64,000 bases of DNA from Chloroflexota bacterium. GTDB lineage: Bacteria > Chloroflexota > Anaerolineae > Aggregatilineales > Phototrophicaceae. The stretch spans positions 1 to 64,000 of the forward strand of contig WTGJ01000020.1 in NCBI GenBank assembly GCA_011523615.1, read 5' to 3'. Made by a program: the position numbers and the translations under genes. Below, piece by piece: positions 33,300 through 42,028 of the stretch (within the stretch, counting starts at the first letter, position 1; each line of letters starts with the position of its first letter). The notes below the pieces were generated by a model that saw nothing but the letters and a program-made list of their open reading frames with translations, searched no databases and had not been told where the DNA came from.

Positions 33300-34742
33300 C
33301 TAGCGCCCCCCAAACAGCTCGACTTCCAGCTGCCGAAGCCGACCCTGCAATTCCACATTTTCAGCCAGCATGCGACGGATTTTACGGCAGCCGTGCAACA
33401 CGGTGGTATGGCTTCGTTTGCCGAGCAACTGTCCGATTTGTGGCAAAGACAATGCAGAATGTTCACGGATCAGGTACATCGATACCTGCCGTGCCCGACT
33501 GATCGAAGCACTCCGTTTCGTGCCGTAGAGTTCTGCCGAACACAAACCATAGCTGGCCGCAACACGGGCGATGATTTCGCTAGGAGTGATCTCGCTGGCT
33601 TGGGCCGGTTGCTCGGCCACTTCCCGCACTTGAGCCATCGACACGGCTTGCTTCTGCAAACGCGCATGCGCCAGGATTTTTTGAAACAAGCCTTTCAAAT
33701 TGCGGATGTTCCCTGCCACGGCTTCGGCGAGGTGCAAAGAAACATCCTCCGTTAAGGCCAGCTGCGCTTCCTGCGCCCACATCCACAAGATCGCCAGACG
33801 CGTCTCCAACGCCGGTGGCTGAATATCCAAGACCAACCCGCCACGGAAGCGAGAGACCAGCCGATCCTCGATTCCCAACATGTGTTGCGGATGCCGGTCG
33901 CTGGCCAGCACGATCTGTTTGCCGCGGTTCACCAACTCATTGAAGGTATGGAAGAACTCCAGCTGCGTGCTCTCTTTGCCCGCGATGAACTGAATGTCAT
34001 CCACCAACAACGCATCGGTATCGCGGTATTTGGCGCGAAACAGAGCCGTGGTTTTCTTGCGGATGGCCTGGACCAGATCATTGGTGAAGACTTCGGAAGC
34101 GATGTACAGCGATCTTCGCCCACGCCGTTCCATCTCATGGGCGATCGCCTGCAACAAATGAGTTTTGCCCAAGCCGACGCCGCCATAAACGAGCAAGGGA
34201 CTGTAGACGCTGCCAGGGGTTTCCGCCACCGCGCAGGCGGCGTTGAACAGCAATTCATTCTCTCTGCTGACGAGGAAGCGTGCGAAGGTGAATTCTTCGT
34301 TCAGTTCATGGGCCGGGGCAGGAATGCGTTCGGGCCGCCGGACTCGGGTGTGAAGCGGTTTCCTTTGTGGAACTTCCGGATCGGCAAGCGCGCTGGCCTT
34401 GCGTTCCGCCAGCATCCGCATGAGCGGCGCGGCCTCTTCCCGGGAACTCGAAAGTTGGCTTTCCTGCCTGGCTTCCGCCAACTGGAAGCGAACTTCAACC
34501 GCCTCCCCACAGACATCGCGCAACACCCGCCGCACATTGCGATGCAAACGCTGCTCCAACATCTGCAGCGCGTAGGGGCTGTTCACGGCGATCACAAACC
34601 ACCCGGCTTCATAACGGAGAAAGGTTGTTTCGCGCAGCCAGGTGGAGAATTGCGCCGGCTCCAACTGGATCTCCAACTGATGATAGGTCGCTCGCCATGC
34701 TTTCTCGGGTGCGAGTTGACGCTGCTCGATGGGGTCTGTCAT
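33300..34742 (-). CDS. dnaA: Chromosomal replication initiator DnaA
   Basis: Opens the replication origin. At 480 residues it has an N-terminal domain (about 1-85), a variable linker, the AAA+ core with Walker A GGVGLGKT (187-194) and Walker B LLVDDIQFI (245-253), sensor ASDRHP, and the C-terminal DNA-binding domain (RARQVSMYLIRE, LPQIGQLLG). In the recognition helix the usual D-H-T-T-V reads S444-H-T-T-V, and the signature Ala after it is Gly. ATG 34742 is chosen since it lies just downstream of a good promoter; an in-frame start at 34835 is upstream of that promoter. dnaN, recF and gyrB are not adjacent. Confidence 0.92.
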   Translation of the reverse strand: MTDPIEQRQLAPEKAWRATYHQLEIQLEPAQFSTWLRETTFLRYEAGWFVIAVNSPYALQMLEQRLHRNVRRVLRDVCGEAVEVRFQLAEARQESQLSSSREEAAPLMRMLAERKASALADPEVPQRKPLHTRVRRPERIPAPAHELNEEFTFARFLVSRENELLFNAACAVAETPGSVYSPLLVYGGVGLGKTHLLQAIAHEMERRGRRSLYIASEVFTNDLVQAIRKKTTALFRAKYRDTDALLVDDIQFIAGKESTQLEFFHTFNELVNRGKQIVLASDRHPQHMLGIEDRLVSRFRGGLVLDIQPPALETRLAILWMWAQEAQLALTEDVSLHLAEAVAGNIRNLKGLFQKILAHARLQKQAVSMAQVREVAEQPAQASEITPSEIIARVAASYGLCSAELYGTKRSASISRARQVSMYLIREHSALSLPQIGQLLGKRSHTTVLHGCRKIRRMLAENVELQGRLRQLEVELFGGR

Positions 34743-35069
34743 GGAGAGCCAATCGCTCAAATCCACAAAATAGGGAGCAAGTATAAAAAGGAGCGTCATT
34801 TCGTCAAAACGGAAAAACATGCGCCAAAAGCTCACTTAATGTTGGGAAATCTGGGGATTCCTCCAACCAGTCCGGCCAATGTTTTGGGATATTTATCGAC
34901 GATTGTTGAAATGAACTTGGGATATATTTACGATAATCTCAATGCTATCTTGACTCTATTGATTCAATCAGTCTACTCCTTCCACCCGTGGCAACTTTTG
35001 ACAAGCGCTCATTTCCTCGTTATTAATTCCTTTGCTTGCTTCCCAGTCCGCTGAAATAAGGAGTGAATC
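34743..35069. other. AT-rich intergenic region between dnaA and an oligopeptide-binding protein gene
   Basis: This 327-bp gap is clearly more AT-rich than the flanking genes. It holds the dnaA promoter on the minus strand and, at the far end, an AAGGAG site for the next gene. No perfect DnaA box TTATCCACA is present; 7-of-9 matches are AAATCCACA at 34759-34767 and TTATCGACG at 34893-34901. No RNA gene or coding frame is convincing. Confidence 0.6.
34780..34807 (-). promoter_or_regulatory. Promoter of dnaA
   Basis: On the minus strand TTGACG (34807-34802) and TATACT (34785-34780) are 16 bases apart. Transcription should start near 34773, about 30 bases before the dnaA ATG. Confidence 0.7.
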
Positions 35070-36716
35070 ATGTCCCGAAGAATCTTGTTCTGTTGGCTGG
35101 TGGTGGCACTGTTGCTGGTAACGCTCGTGCCAGCGACCGCCCAGGAAGGAACCGTCCTCCGCCGCCACTTACCGACCGATATCGACCACTGGAACCCTGT
35201 CACCCAAACCCTCGTGGTAGCATGGATCGCCCAAAACCACGTGCTACCACCCATGTACGTTGCCGATCCGCATTCGGGCGATCCCATCAACGGCGGACCC
35301 AGTCTCCTCAGCTGGGAGATCAGCGACGACGGTCTCGAGTACACCTTCACCATCCGTGATGACGCTTTCTGGTCCGATGGCGTGCCCATTTCTTCTCACG
35401 ATGTGAAATGGACCTATGAAGCGGTGCTTTCCGAGCACGTCACCACGACCCGGGCATCCTGGATGGATAACGTGGACGTCATCAACATCATCGACGACCG
35501 CACCTTCCAATTCATCTACAAAGAATTGGATTGCAATCCCTGGCCCCGCTTGACCATCAAACCGCTCCCTTCGCACCTCTTTGCGGCGGATTACACCGAT
35601 TTCAACGACAATCCCTACAACCAATTCCCGTCGGTCAGTGGGGGCGCCTACATCCTGGAAGAATGGGAACGGGATTCCCACATCCGCTTCCGCGTGAACC
35701 CGGATTATTACAATGGCCCCGCCAAAGTCGAGACCATGCTATTGCAGATCATCACCGATGACACCGTCGCCCGACAGGCCATGGCTGCTGGCGAATTGGA
35801 CTACATGGGCATCACGCCCACCTTCATCTATGAATTCGCCGATAACCCCAACGTCAACGTCGTCTCCAACCCCTTGAATTCCTGGTTCGTCCTCATCATG
35901 AATCACGCCGACCCGGAGAACCCCATGCCCGGCCTCGATGAAGACGGCAACTACAACGACCAACCGCCACACTCCATCTTCGGCGAGCTTGCCGTTCGAC
36001 AGGCCGTAGCCATGGGCTGGGATAAAAACGATGCCATCATCATCCGCGGTGAAGGCATTCTCAACCGAATTGTAGGGCCGCTCACGCCTTCCATCCCCTG
36101 GTCTTATGATGACAACGTCACCCCCTGGGAGTATGATCCAGAAGGGGCCAAGGCCATCCTGGAAGAAGCCGGCTGGGTCGATGAAGATGGCGATGGCATC
36201 CGCGAAAAAGATGGCCAAACGCTCTCCTTCCATCTGGATGCAGCTTCTTCTTCTGGTTACCCGGAAACGGCCGCCATCATTCAAGATCAATTGGGTGAAA
36301 TCGGCTTCGATATCAGCGTCAGCACACAAGATTTCGCCTCATTGGCCTCGGAAAAACTGTATCCACAAATCTTCGATGCTTTCCTGGTCAGCTTCACCTG
36401 GTCGCAGCCTGCGCCACACATCCTGACCGAAATCTTGCTCGGTGCCGCCAACGACACGCTGGAAGGTGGCCTCGGCTTCACTTCCTACACCAACCCAGAG
36501 CTGGATGCCCTGATCACGGCCGCGGCTGAAAACTGTGATCAGGCTTCTCGCGCCGCAAACTATTCTGCGATCCAACAAATGGTGAAAGACGAAGTCATCG
36601 CTGATTTCATTTCCGACAACGCCTCCGTCACCGTGCACAATGTCAACCTGACCAATCTCAACCTCGGCTCCTGGGGTTCGAACCCCATCGAAGATTGGGA
36701 ATTCACCGGCAACTAG
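35070..36716 (+). CDS. ABC transporter substrate-binding protein, family 5 (peptide type)
   Basis: An exported 548-residue solute-binding protein. A signal peptide (MSRRILFCWLVVALLL to ATAQ) leads into the SBP family 5 fold: WNPVTQTLV, YVADPHSGDPINGGPSLLSWEIS and the ...DDGLEYTFTIRDDAFWSDGVPISSHDVKWTYE region in pieces, the VGPLTPSIPW loop and the EEAGWVDEDGDGIREKDGQTLSF repeat in pieces. These proteins deliver oligopeptides, nickel or sugars to a Dpp/Opp permease. No permease or ATPase gene follows; a terminator comes directly after, so this is an orphan receptor. The ATG has AAGGAG eight bases upstream. Confidence 0.9.
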   Translation: MSRRILFCWLVVALLLVTLVPATAQEGTVLRRHLPTDIDHWNPVTQTLVVAWIAQNHVLPPMYVADPHSGDPINGGPSLLSWEISDDGLEYTFTIRDDAFWSDGVPISSHDVKWTYEAVLSEHVTTTRASWMDNVDVINIIDDRTFQFIYKELDCNPWPRLTIKPLPSHLFAADYTDFNDNPYNQFPSVSGGAYILEEWERDSHIRFRVNPDYYNGPAKVETMLLQIITDDTVARQAMAAGELDYMGITPTFIYEFADNPNVNVVSNPLNSWFVLIMNHADPENPMPGLDEDGNYNDQPPHSIFGELAVRQAVAMGWDKNDAIIIRGEGILNRIVGPLTPSIPWSYDDNVTPWEYDPEGAKAILEEAGWVDEDGDGIREKDGQTLSFHLDAASSSGYPETAAIIQDQLGEIGFDISVSTQDFASLASEKLYPQIFDAFLVSFTWSQPAPHILTEILLGAANDTLEGGLGFTSYTNPELDALITAAAENCDQASRAANYSAIQQMVKDEVIADFISDNASVTVHNVNLTNLNLGSWGSNPIEDWEFTGN

Positions 36717-36768
36717 CCAGCAGCGTCGCCCAACGCGGCATCGTAAGACTGCGCTGCCACAAGAGACC

Positions 36769-36794
36769 AACCCCCGTCTCGTACGGGGGTTTTC
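36769..36794 (+). terminator. Terminator after the substrate-binding protein gene
   Basis: AACCCCCGT (36769-36777) pairs with ACGGGGGTT (36783-36791) around a CTCGT loop and is followed by TTC. A strong GC stem with a short T run. Confidence 0.85.
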
Positions 36795-36843
36795 TTCGCC
36801 TGGATCGGTCCAATCTAGTTTTTCATTACATACGACCATTCAC

Positions 36844-36873
36844 TTGCAATCTCCTGAGGCGAATTGTTATATT
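36844..36873 (+). promoter_or_regulatory. Promoter of spoVS
   Basis: TTGCAA (36844-36849) and TATATT (36868-36873) are separated by 18 bases. The leader is about 28 nt and carries a GAGGGGGG ribosome binding site before the ATG at 36908. Confidence 0.6.
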
Positions 36874-36907
36874 CATCTGATTAAGCGGTCCTACCGAGGG
36901 GGGTTCC

Positions 36908-37258
36908 ATGTACGGCTATATCGATACCACAGCATTGGATGAACCGGATGGAGGCGGGGAGGTGCAAACGGAAACCACCCGACCACCCTTAAATGAAAAC
37001 CTCATCAAGGTTTCCTCAAAATCTCGCTCTACCGCAGTTGCGGGGGCCATTGCGGCGGTGATCCGCAACTCCCGTCAAGCCGAAGTACAAGCCATCGGAG
37101 CGGGCGCCGTCAATCAGGCCGTGAAAGCGCTGGCCATCGCCTCGACCTACCTGGAAGAAGACCAAATCCGCATCGCGAATACCATCTATTTCATCGACAT
37201 TGAAATCAATGGCGAAGAAAGGACCGCCGTTCGCTTCTCGGTGATGACCCTGCCTTAA
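36908..37258 (+). CDS. spoVS: SpoVS-family protein
   Basis: A 116-residue Alba-fold protein. Residues about 34-116 match stage V sporulation protein S: LIKVSSKSRSTAVAGAIAAVIR, VQAIGAGAVNQAVKALAIAS and the DIEINGEERTAVRFSV end. The first 33 residues are an acidic, Thr/Pro-containing extension that the Bacillus protein lacks. In Bacillus it acts in spore coat assembly, but relatives occur in many non-sporulating bacteria, where they may bind nucleic acid (family knowledge, function open). It has its own promoter and a strong ribosome binding site; the PHP gene follows 21 bases later. Confidence 0.88.
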   Translation: MYGYIDTTALDEPDGGGEVQTETTRPPLNENLIKVSSKSRSTAVAGAIAAVIRNSRQAEVQAIGAGAVNQAVKALAIASTYLEEDQIRIANTIYFIDIEINGEERTAVRFSVMTLP

Positions 37259-37279
37259 TCCAATCCATCCTCATTGCGG

Positions 37280-38134
37280 ATGTTGCGCGCCGACCTTCAC
37301 CTCCACACGACAGCATCCGATGGTGCCCTCCATCCTGAAGCATTGATGGCTCTGTCCCGCCGCAGAGGTTTGAATGGGATTGCCATCACCGATCACGATA
37401 CCACGGCTGGCCTGGAAATTGCGCTGGCCAAAAAACCAACGGATTTATTCATTTTGCCCGGCTTGGAGCTCGCCTGTGCTCTGGGAGAAAGTGAGTCGGC
37501 AGGCCGTGAAATCGACATCCTCGCCTATGATTTTGATCACCAAGATCCCACCTTACGACAGACCTTGCAGCGCCTGCGCAGCGAGCGAATTTCGCGCGCC
37601 AAAGCGATCCTTGCCCGCTTGCATGAACGGGGGATGGCGGTTTCTTGGCGACAGATTCTCCGCATTTCAGCGGGAGAAAGCATCGGCCGCCCTCATATCG
37701 CTCAGGCAATGGTCGATTCGGGCCATGTCGCAACACTGGCAGAGGCCTTCGAGCGCTACCTGCAGCGGGGAGCGCCGGCTCATGTTCCACGTTGGTGCCT
37801 CACCGCTGAGGAAGGCATCACCCTGATCCACGACACAGGTGGAGTCGCTGTACTCGCCCACCCGGGCAAGCTCTTGCAATATCAAGCCGTCATCCAATCG
37901 TTGATCCCGCTGGGTCTGGATGGCATCGAAATCATCCATCCGCAACACGATACAGAAACCACTGCGCTGCTGCGTCGTATGGCGCAACATCACCGCTTGT
38001 TGGTGACGGGCGGCTCCGATTTTCACCGTCCAACGGCTGCTGGAGAGGTCGCCCTCGGTCGTTTCTTGGCACCGCCCCGAAGCGTCGAGTCTATCCGCAA
38101 ACGTGCCGAACTTCACCGACTTAAGTCGTCCTAG
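37280..38134 (+). CDS. PHP-domain phosphoesterase (YciV/TrpH-like nucleotidase)
   Basis: A metal-dependent phosphoesterase of 284 residues. The PHP metal sites are visible: DLHLHTTASDG at the start, ITDHDTTAG, PGLELAC and the late GSDFHRP. The insert between them matches the TrpH/YciV group, whose members act as 3',5'-nucleoside bisphosphate phosphatase or 5'-3' exoribonuclease on short oligonucleotides. ATG 37280 is used; an upstream TTG two codons earlier is not needed. It lies 21 bases after spoVS and is probably co-transcribed with it. Confidence 0.88.
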   Translation: MLRADLHLHTTASDGALHPEALMALSRRRGLNGIAITDHDTTAGLEIALAKKPTDLFILPGLELACALGESESAGREIDILAYDFDHQDPTLRQTLQRLRSERISRAKAILARLHERGMAVSWRQILRISAGESIGRPHIAQAMVDSGHVATLAEAFERYLQRGAPAHVPRWCLTAEEGITLIHDTGGVAVLAHPGKLLQYQAVIQSLIPLGLDGIEIIHPQHDTETTALLRRMAQHHRLLVTGGSDFHRPTAAGEVALGRFLAPPRSVESIRKRAELHRLKSS

Positions 38135-38153
38135 GGTCGGTTAAACTGGAACT

Positions 38154-39890
38154 ATGCGAGCAAGCCATCGGCGATTGCGAGTCAGCTGCGGCATTCTTCT
38201 GTTCTGCGCGGCTTGCAACATCAACCTACCCAATGCCACACCCACCCCACCCGCTCGTACCCCTCGCCTCAGCCTGACGCCCCTGCCGACCACTCGCGAG
38301 CCCATCCCCGATTCCTTCTACCTTACGGAACCACCACACCCGTCGCCGGACCCCTTCCCTTCGCCTAGCCCTTCACCCACACAATTGGCTTTCATCTTGC
38401 GGCAAACGCCCATCCCGCCGACTCTTCCCAGTCCAAGCCCTCGTCCTCCCTTGAGCACGGAGCAGAACCCGTTTCGCACGGCGACCCCTCCCAACACCCG
38501 AAGCACCCAGGCGCCCACCGTATTGAGCGCCGATGCCGACCCAATATCCAACTTCCGGGCGACCCAGCGGCCCACCATTCCGCCAACGGTCGCTTTGTTC
38601 GTCACCCTGGCCCCACAAATCCCTCAAGGTTGGCAGCTGACTCCGATCGTCAATACCGAGAACGATCTCTCCCTGCGTTCGTATAGCATCGATGGGCTGG
38701 GCAACTTGACGGGCGGCATCCCGGCCGACCTGCCCGGCGCACCCACGTTTGTGCGAGAGAATCCCAACGCCGCTCATCCCATCCAGTATGCAGCGCGCAA
38801 TGCCGTCGGTTCTTTGTATTTCATCGACCGCGATGGCCATGCAGAACGCTTGACGGTTTCACCAGCCTCCATCTTTGAAGCGACCGACCCTGTCCGCAAT
38901 CGGGCATTCATCGCTGATTTGAGTTGGTCAGCAGACGGAGAGCGCCTCGCTCTGCTCATCCATAGCGATTTTTCTGCGGAAGACGGCGTTTGGTGGATGC
39001 AGCCCGGCAGCAGGAATCCCGAACGCCTCCTGGTGGATTGCCCACGACCGCAACACCCCGGCTGCCAGATCGTCGATCGTCGCCGCGGCCCGTATCATTG
39101 GCGTACGCGAACCATCCAATGGTCGCCAGATCACGCCACATTGATCGCACGCATCGAGATCTCTGACCCGATCCAACGTCCGTCCCTGGCATTGCTCCGT
39201 CCCGGACGGGATTACAATCAAGTTCCGCCCATCCTCCATTACGACTACGGTAGTTGGTTAGCCAATGGTGATCTCCTGGTGAGTGGCCATGGCCCCGATG
39301 GGCGAAATGGGGTCGTCATCTTATCTCCCAACGGGAGTGTGAAGCAGATTCTCTATTCCGATGAAACCACAACCTTACACTTTGCTCAGGAAGCGAGCGA
39401 TGGTTTCATCTATGCTTTGGGCGGCGATGCTGGCGAGTTGGCGCTTCATCGAGTGGAAGAAGGCCGTGCCGTGGCCGTCGGCAACCCACAATCCTCACCC
39501 TGGCCGGATTTCGCACATTGGGATGAAACGCGCGAAGCGCTGGATCTCACCATCGGCGATCAAGTGATCAGCTTTTACGTCAATCCGGACGTTGCCCCCG
39601 TACCGCACTCGCTGGATGGTTTGCCGACCGGCGTCGAAATCGGCGCGATCTTCACGCCGGGCGAGCAGTTGCGTGTGATCAGCCTGGCGCTGAACCTCCG
39701 CGTGGAACCCGGTTTGCAAGGTGAGATCATCGCTACGCTCCAACAAGGCGAGTTCGTACGGGTGTTAGCCGGGCCCTATACCACAGATACTGAAACCTGG
39801 TGGCAGGTGCAGGATGCCAGCGGTCGCATCGGCTGGTTGGCTAGCGAAAGCGAGGGCATTCCTTTACTGGAGCGAGATACTGCCGGCTGA
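38154..39890 (+). CDS. Lipoprotein with beta-propeller-like region and C-terminal SH3 domain
   Basis: A 578-residue lipoprotein. The lipobox FCAAC ends the signal at Cys about 22. Residues 25-140 are a low-complexity Pro/Thr/Ser linker. The middle has repeated beta-propeller-like strands such as IADLSWSADGERLALLIHSD and RTIQWSPDHATLIARIE, as in TolB or WD40-like proteins. A C-terminal bacterial SH3 domain (about 500-570) shows LNLRVEPGLQGEIIATLQQG and GRIGWLASE. Function is not known; surface binding is likely. The TAAACT hexamer at 38142-38147 puts +7 on the ATG. Its 3' end overlaps the convergent GT39-like gene by 27 bases. Confidence 0.82.
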   Translation: MRASHRRLRVSCGILLFCAACNINLPNATPTPPARTPRLSLTPLPTTREPIPDSFYLTEPPHPSPDPFPSPSPSPTQLAFILRQTPIPPTLPSPSPRPPLSTEQNPFRTATPPNTRSTQAPTVLSADADPISNFRATQRPTIPPTVALFVTLAPQIPQGWQLTPIVNTENDLSLRSYSIDGLGNLTGGIPADLPGAPTFVRENPNAAHPIQYAARNAVGSLYFIDRDGHAERLTVSPASIFEATDPVRNRAFIADLSWSADGERLALLIHSDFSAEDGVWWMQPGSRNPERLLVDCPRPQHPGCQIVDRRRGPYHWRTRTIQWSPDHATLIARIEISDPIQRPSLALLRPGRDYNQVPPILHYDYGSWLANGDLLVSGHGPDGRNGVVILSPNGSVKQILYSDETTTLHFAQEASDGFIYALGGDAGELALHRVEEGRAVAVGNPQSSPWPDFAHWDETREALDLTIGDQVISFYVNPDVAPVPHSLDGLPTGVEIGAIFTPGEQLRVISLALNLRVEPGLQGEIIATLQQGEFVRVLAGPYTTDTETWWQVQDASGRIGWLASESEGIPLLERDTAG

Positions 39891-41168
39891 ATGAGCTGGG
39901 GATTGGCGCATCTTCCGCAGCCTACCCAACTCATCCAGGGCATATACCAAAGCCATGATCAAGAATGGTGTGATCGAGGAAGTCATGCGTGCGCTGTTGC
40001 TGGCCGAACTGACGATCAACGTCACTACTGTGGTATAACCCACGATGGTGATCTGCCACCAGAAAAATGGTTTCTGCTGGGCACGTTTCGCGAATATCAT
40101 GCCCGCGCACCACCCCAGCACCAGGCAAATATTCCACAACCAGGCCAGGCTGAGCCAGGGTTGACTCAAGAGAGGAAAAGTAGAAAAAATGCCGAAGATC
40201 CTCAGAAAACCCACCGGCACCGTGAGCAAATAGGCGATCGGATACTTCAGAAATATCGAGAGTGATTCCGCCACCATGGCGGCGTGGACTTCCGGGGTAG
40301 CCGCCAGCCAGTGATGCCGTTGCTCCTCACCGATGCCTTCTGGAGAATCACCCATCCGCATCGCTACCCTCTGGTTGATCGCGGCGAAGACGTCCAGTAT
40401 GGGTTGATTCGTCGCCAGACGTTCCACCGATGCCGCGCGGTAATACAACATGGTATAGGCACCCAACGTGGAAAAGATGTAATGCCGGTGAACGAAGCCA
40501 TTGTGGATCACCCAGCCCGACAACAAAATGGAACTCGTTAGAGTGAATGCAATCACGGAGCGACGCAGCCTGGGATGTTGCCACCAGAGGAGACCGCCAA
40601 AGATCACCCACAGCCACTGCGTGGTCGGCCGGGTCAATGCGGAAATGGCGAGGAAAATTGCCGCAGCGATCAACCAAGAATATCGATTTCTTCGCTCAGC
40701 AGACTTGACCCCTAAAAGTAGGCACAGGATGAATATCAAAATGGCTGCATTGGTCATCGGTTCCGCATACAGGGAAACAGAAGAGTGAATCACGGCGGTG
40801 GGATCCAGACAGAGGATCAACCCCACCCACAAAGCCAACCTCCGTCGCAAACCCAGCTCCAGGGCGATCTTCATCGATAGGGGTACGAGGCCAGCACCGA
40901 AAAAGCAATTGGCGATTAAGACTGCGAACTGCGAAATGCCTACCGCGTAAATGAGCAATGGGAAGCCAGGTGGACGAACCAGGAACAGGCTATTGTTGAA
41001 ATCACCCTGTGCAGCAATGTGCTCAGCGCCGATCTCATACAGGCGATAATCCCCCTGATCAAAGCGACCATAATTCCCTTCCGGTGGGAAACCGGCATGA
41101 GAAAACAACCATCCCAATCGAATGATGGCTGCCAAAACGAAGCCGATGATATACCGGCGCCCGTTCAT
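39864..41168 (-). CDS. GT39-like membrane glycosyltransferase
   Basis: A 434-residue polytopic protein of the GT-C (dolichyl-phosphate-mannose protein mannosyltransferase-like) class. After helix one there is an outer loop with an acidic GDYRLYEIGAEHI segment, then LVRPPGFPLLIYAVG, the RPPGYP-type motif of this class, and later YAEPMTNAA and ALTRPTTQ. About eleven helices follow. These enzymes transfer sugars from lipid carriers outside the membrane; the target is unknown. Its ATG overlaps the prmC stop by four bases, so it forms the tail of a prfA-prmC-GT operon. Confidence 0.82.
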   Translation of the reverse strand: MNGRRYIIGFVLAAIIRLGWLFSHAGFPPEGNYGRFDQGDYRLYEIGAEHIAAQGDFNNSLFLVRPPGFPLLIYAVGISQFAVLIANCFFGAGLVPLSMKIALELGLRRRLALWVGLILCLDPTAVIHSSVSLYAEPMTNAAILIFILCLLLGVKSAERRNRYSWLIAAAIFLAISALTRPTTQWLWVIFGGLLWWQHPRLRRSVIAFTLTSSILLSGWVIHNGFVHRHYIFSTLGAYTMLYYRAASVERLATNQPILDVFAAINQRVAMRMGDSPEGIGEEQRHHWLAATPEVHAAMVAESLSIFLKYPIAYLLTVPVGFLRIFGIFSTFPLLSQPWLSLAWLWNICLVLGWCAGMIFAKRAQQKPFFWWQITIVGYTTVVTLIVSSASNSARMTSSITPFLIMALVYALDELGRLRKMRQSPAHSAGSISLQ

Positions 41169-42028
41169 GGCATCTGTAGGTGCAACACGCGATCATGCCC
41201 GACGAGATCGGGTAACAAATCCGCCTCTGCCAGAGGCAACACATCCTTCACATAAGCACAGACGGCTGCCCCTTGATCTGCGCCTATCTCCAGCCAGGCC
41301 TGTCCGCGAGGAGCCAGGCAATCTGCGAGCTGATCCAACAACCGGCGGATGAGCGCTAAGCCATCGACTCCCCCATCCAGCGCCAACCAGGGTTCAAACT
41401 CGCTCACTTCCAGGCGACGCAGCACTTCCGTCGGCACATAGGGCAGATTGGCCATGATGCGATCCAGGCGGATCCCACGCTCCTGATAGGGTTGCAACAA
41501 ATTTCCCTGCATCCACGCCACCGAAACGCCTGATTTAATGCCATTCCGTTGGGCGACCGAAATTGCATCCTCACAAACATCGCTGGCCCACACTCGGGCA
41601 CGAGGTCTCAGCGCGGCAAAACAAATCGCCAGCGCGCCACATCCCGTGCCCACATCGGCAAGGGTCACACCGCTGCTAGCGCCCGATACGCTGGTCAGGG
41701 CTGCCTCGAGCATGATTTCTGTCTCTGGCCGTGGGATGAGCGTCGCCGGAGTGACGAGAAATTCCCGATCGTAAAATGCGCGTTGCCCCAAAATATACGC
41801 CAGTGGCTCTCCCTTCGTGCGGCGTTCGACCGCACGGCCGAACGTGAGCCTCTCCGGTTCGCTCAATCGCTTTTCCGGGTGCGACAATATGTGCGTTCGA
41901 TCTTCTGCCAGGGCTTGTGCCAGCAACAGTTGTGCCTCAAGAGCTGCTTCATCGAGAGCCGCCAGTTGTTGCTTTGCCCAGACCAGTGCCTCACGGATGC
42001 TATTTCCTACTGCAAGACTGCGTGTCAT
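41165..42028 (-). CDS. prmC: Release factor glutamine methyltransferase PrmC
   Basis: Methylates the Gln of the GGQ motif in peptide release factors. At 287 residues it shows the helical N-terminal domain, then the SAM-binding motif ADVGTGCGALAI and the active-site loop IMANLPYVP. The canonical NPPY is NLPY here, as in some bacterial PrmC relatives. AYILGQRAFYDREFLV and PRPETEIM are also family markers. It overlaps prfA, its substrate gene, by four bases and the GT39-like gene by four bases. Confidence 0.94.
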   Translation of the reverse strand: MTRSLAVGNSIREALVWAKQQLAALDEAALEAQLLLAQALAEDRTHILSHPEKRLSEPERLTFGRAVERRTKGEPLAYILGQRAFYDREFLVTPATLIPRPETEIMLEAALTSVSGASSGVTLADVGTGCGALAICFAALRPRARVWASDVCEDAISVAQRNGIKSGVSVAWMQGNLLQPYQERGIRLDRIMANLPYVPTEVLRRLEVSEFEPWLALDGGVDGLALIRRLLDQLADCLAPRGQAWLEIGADQGAAVCAYVKDVLPLAEADLLPDLVGHDRVLHLQMP

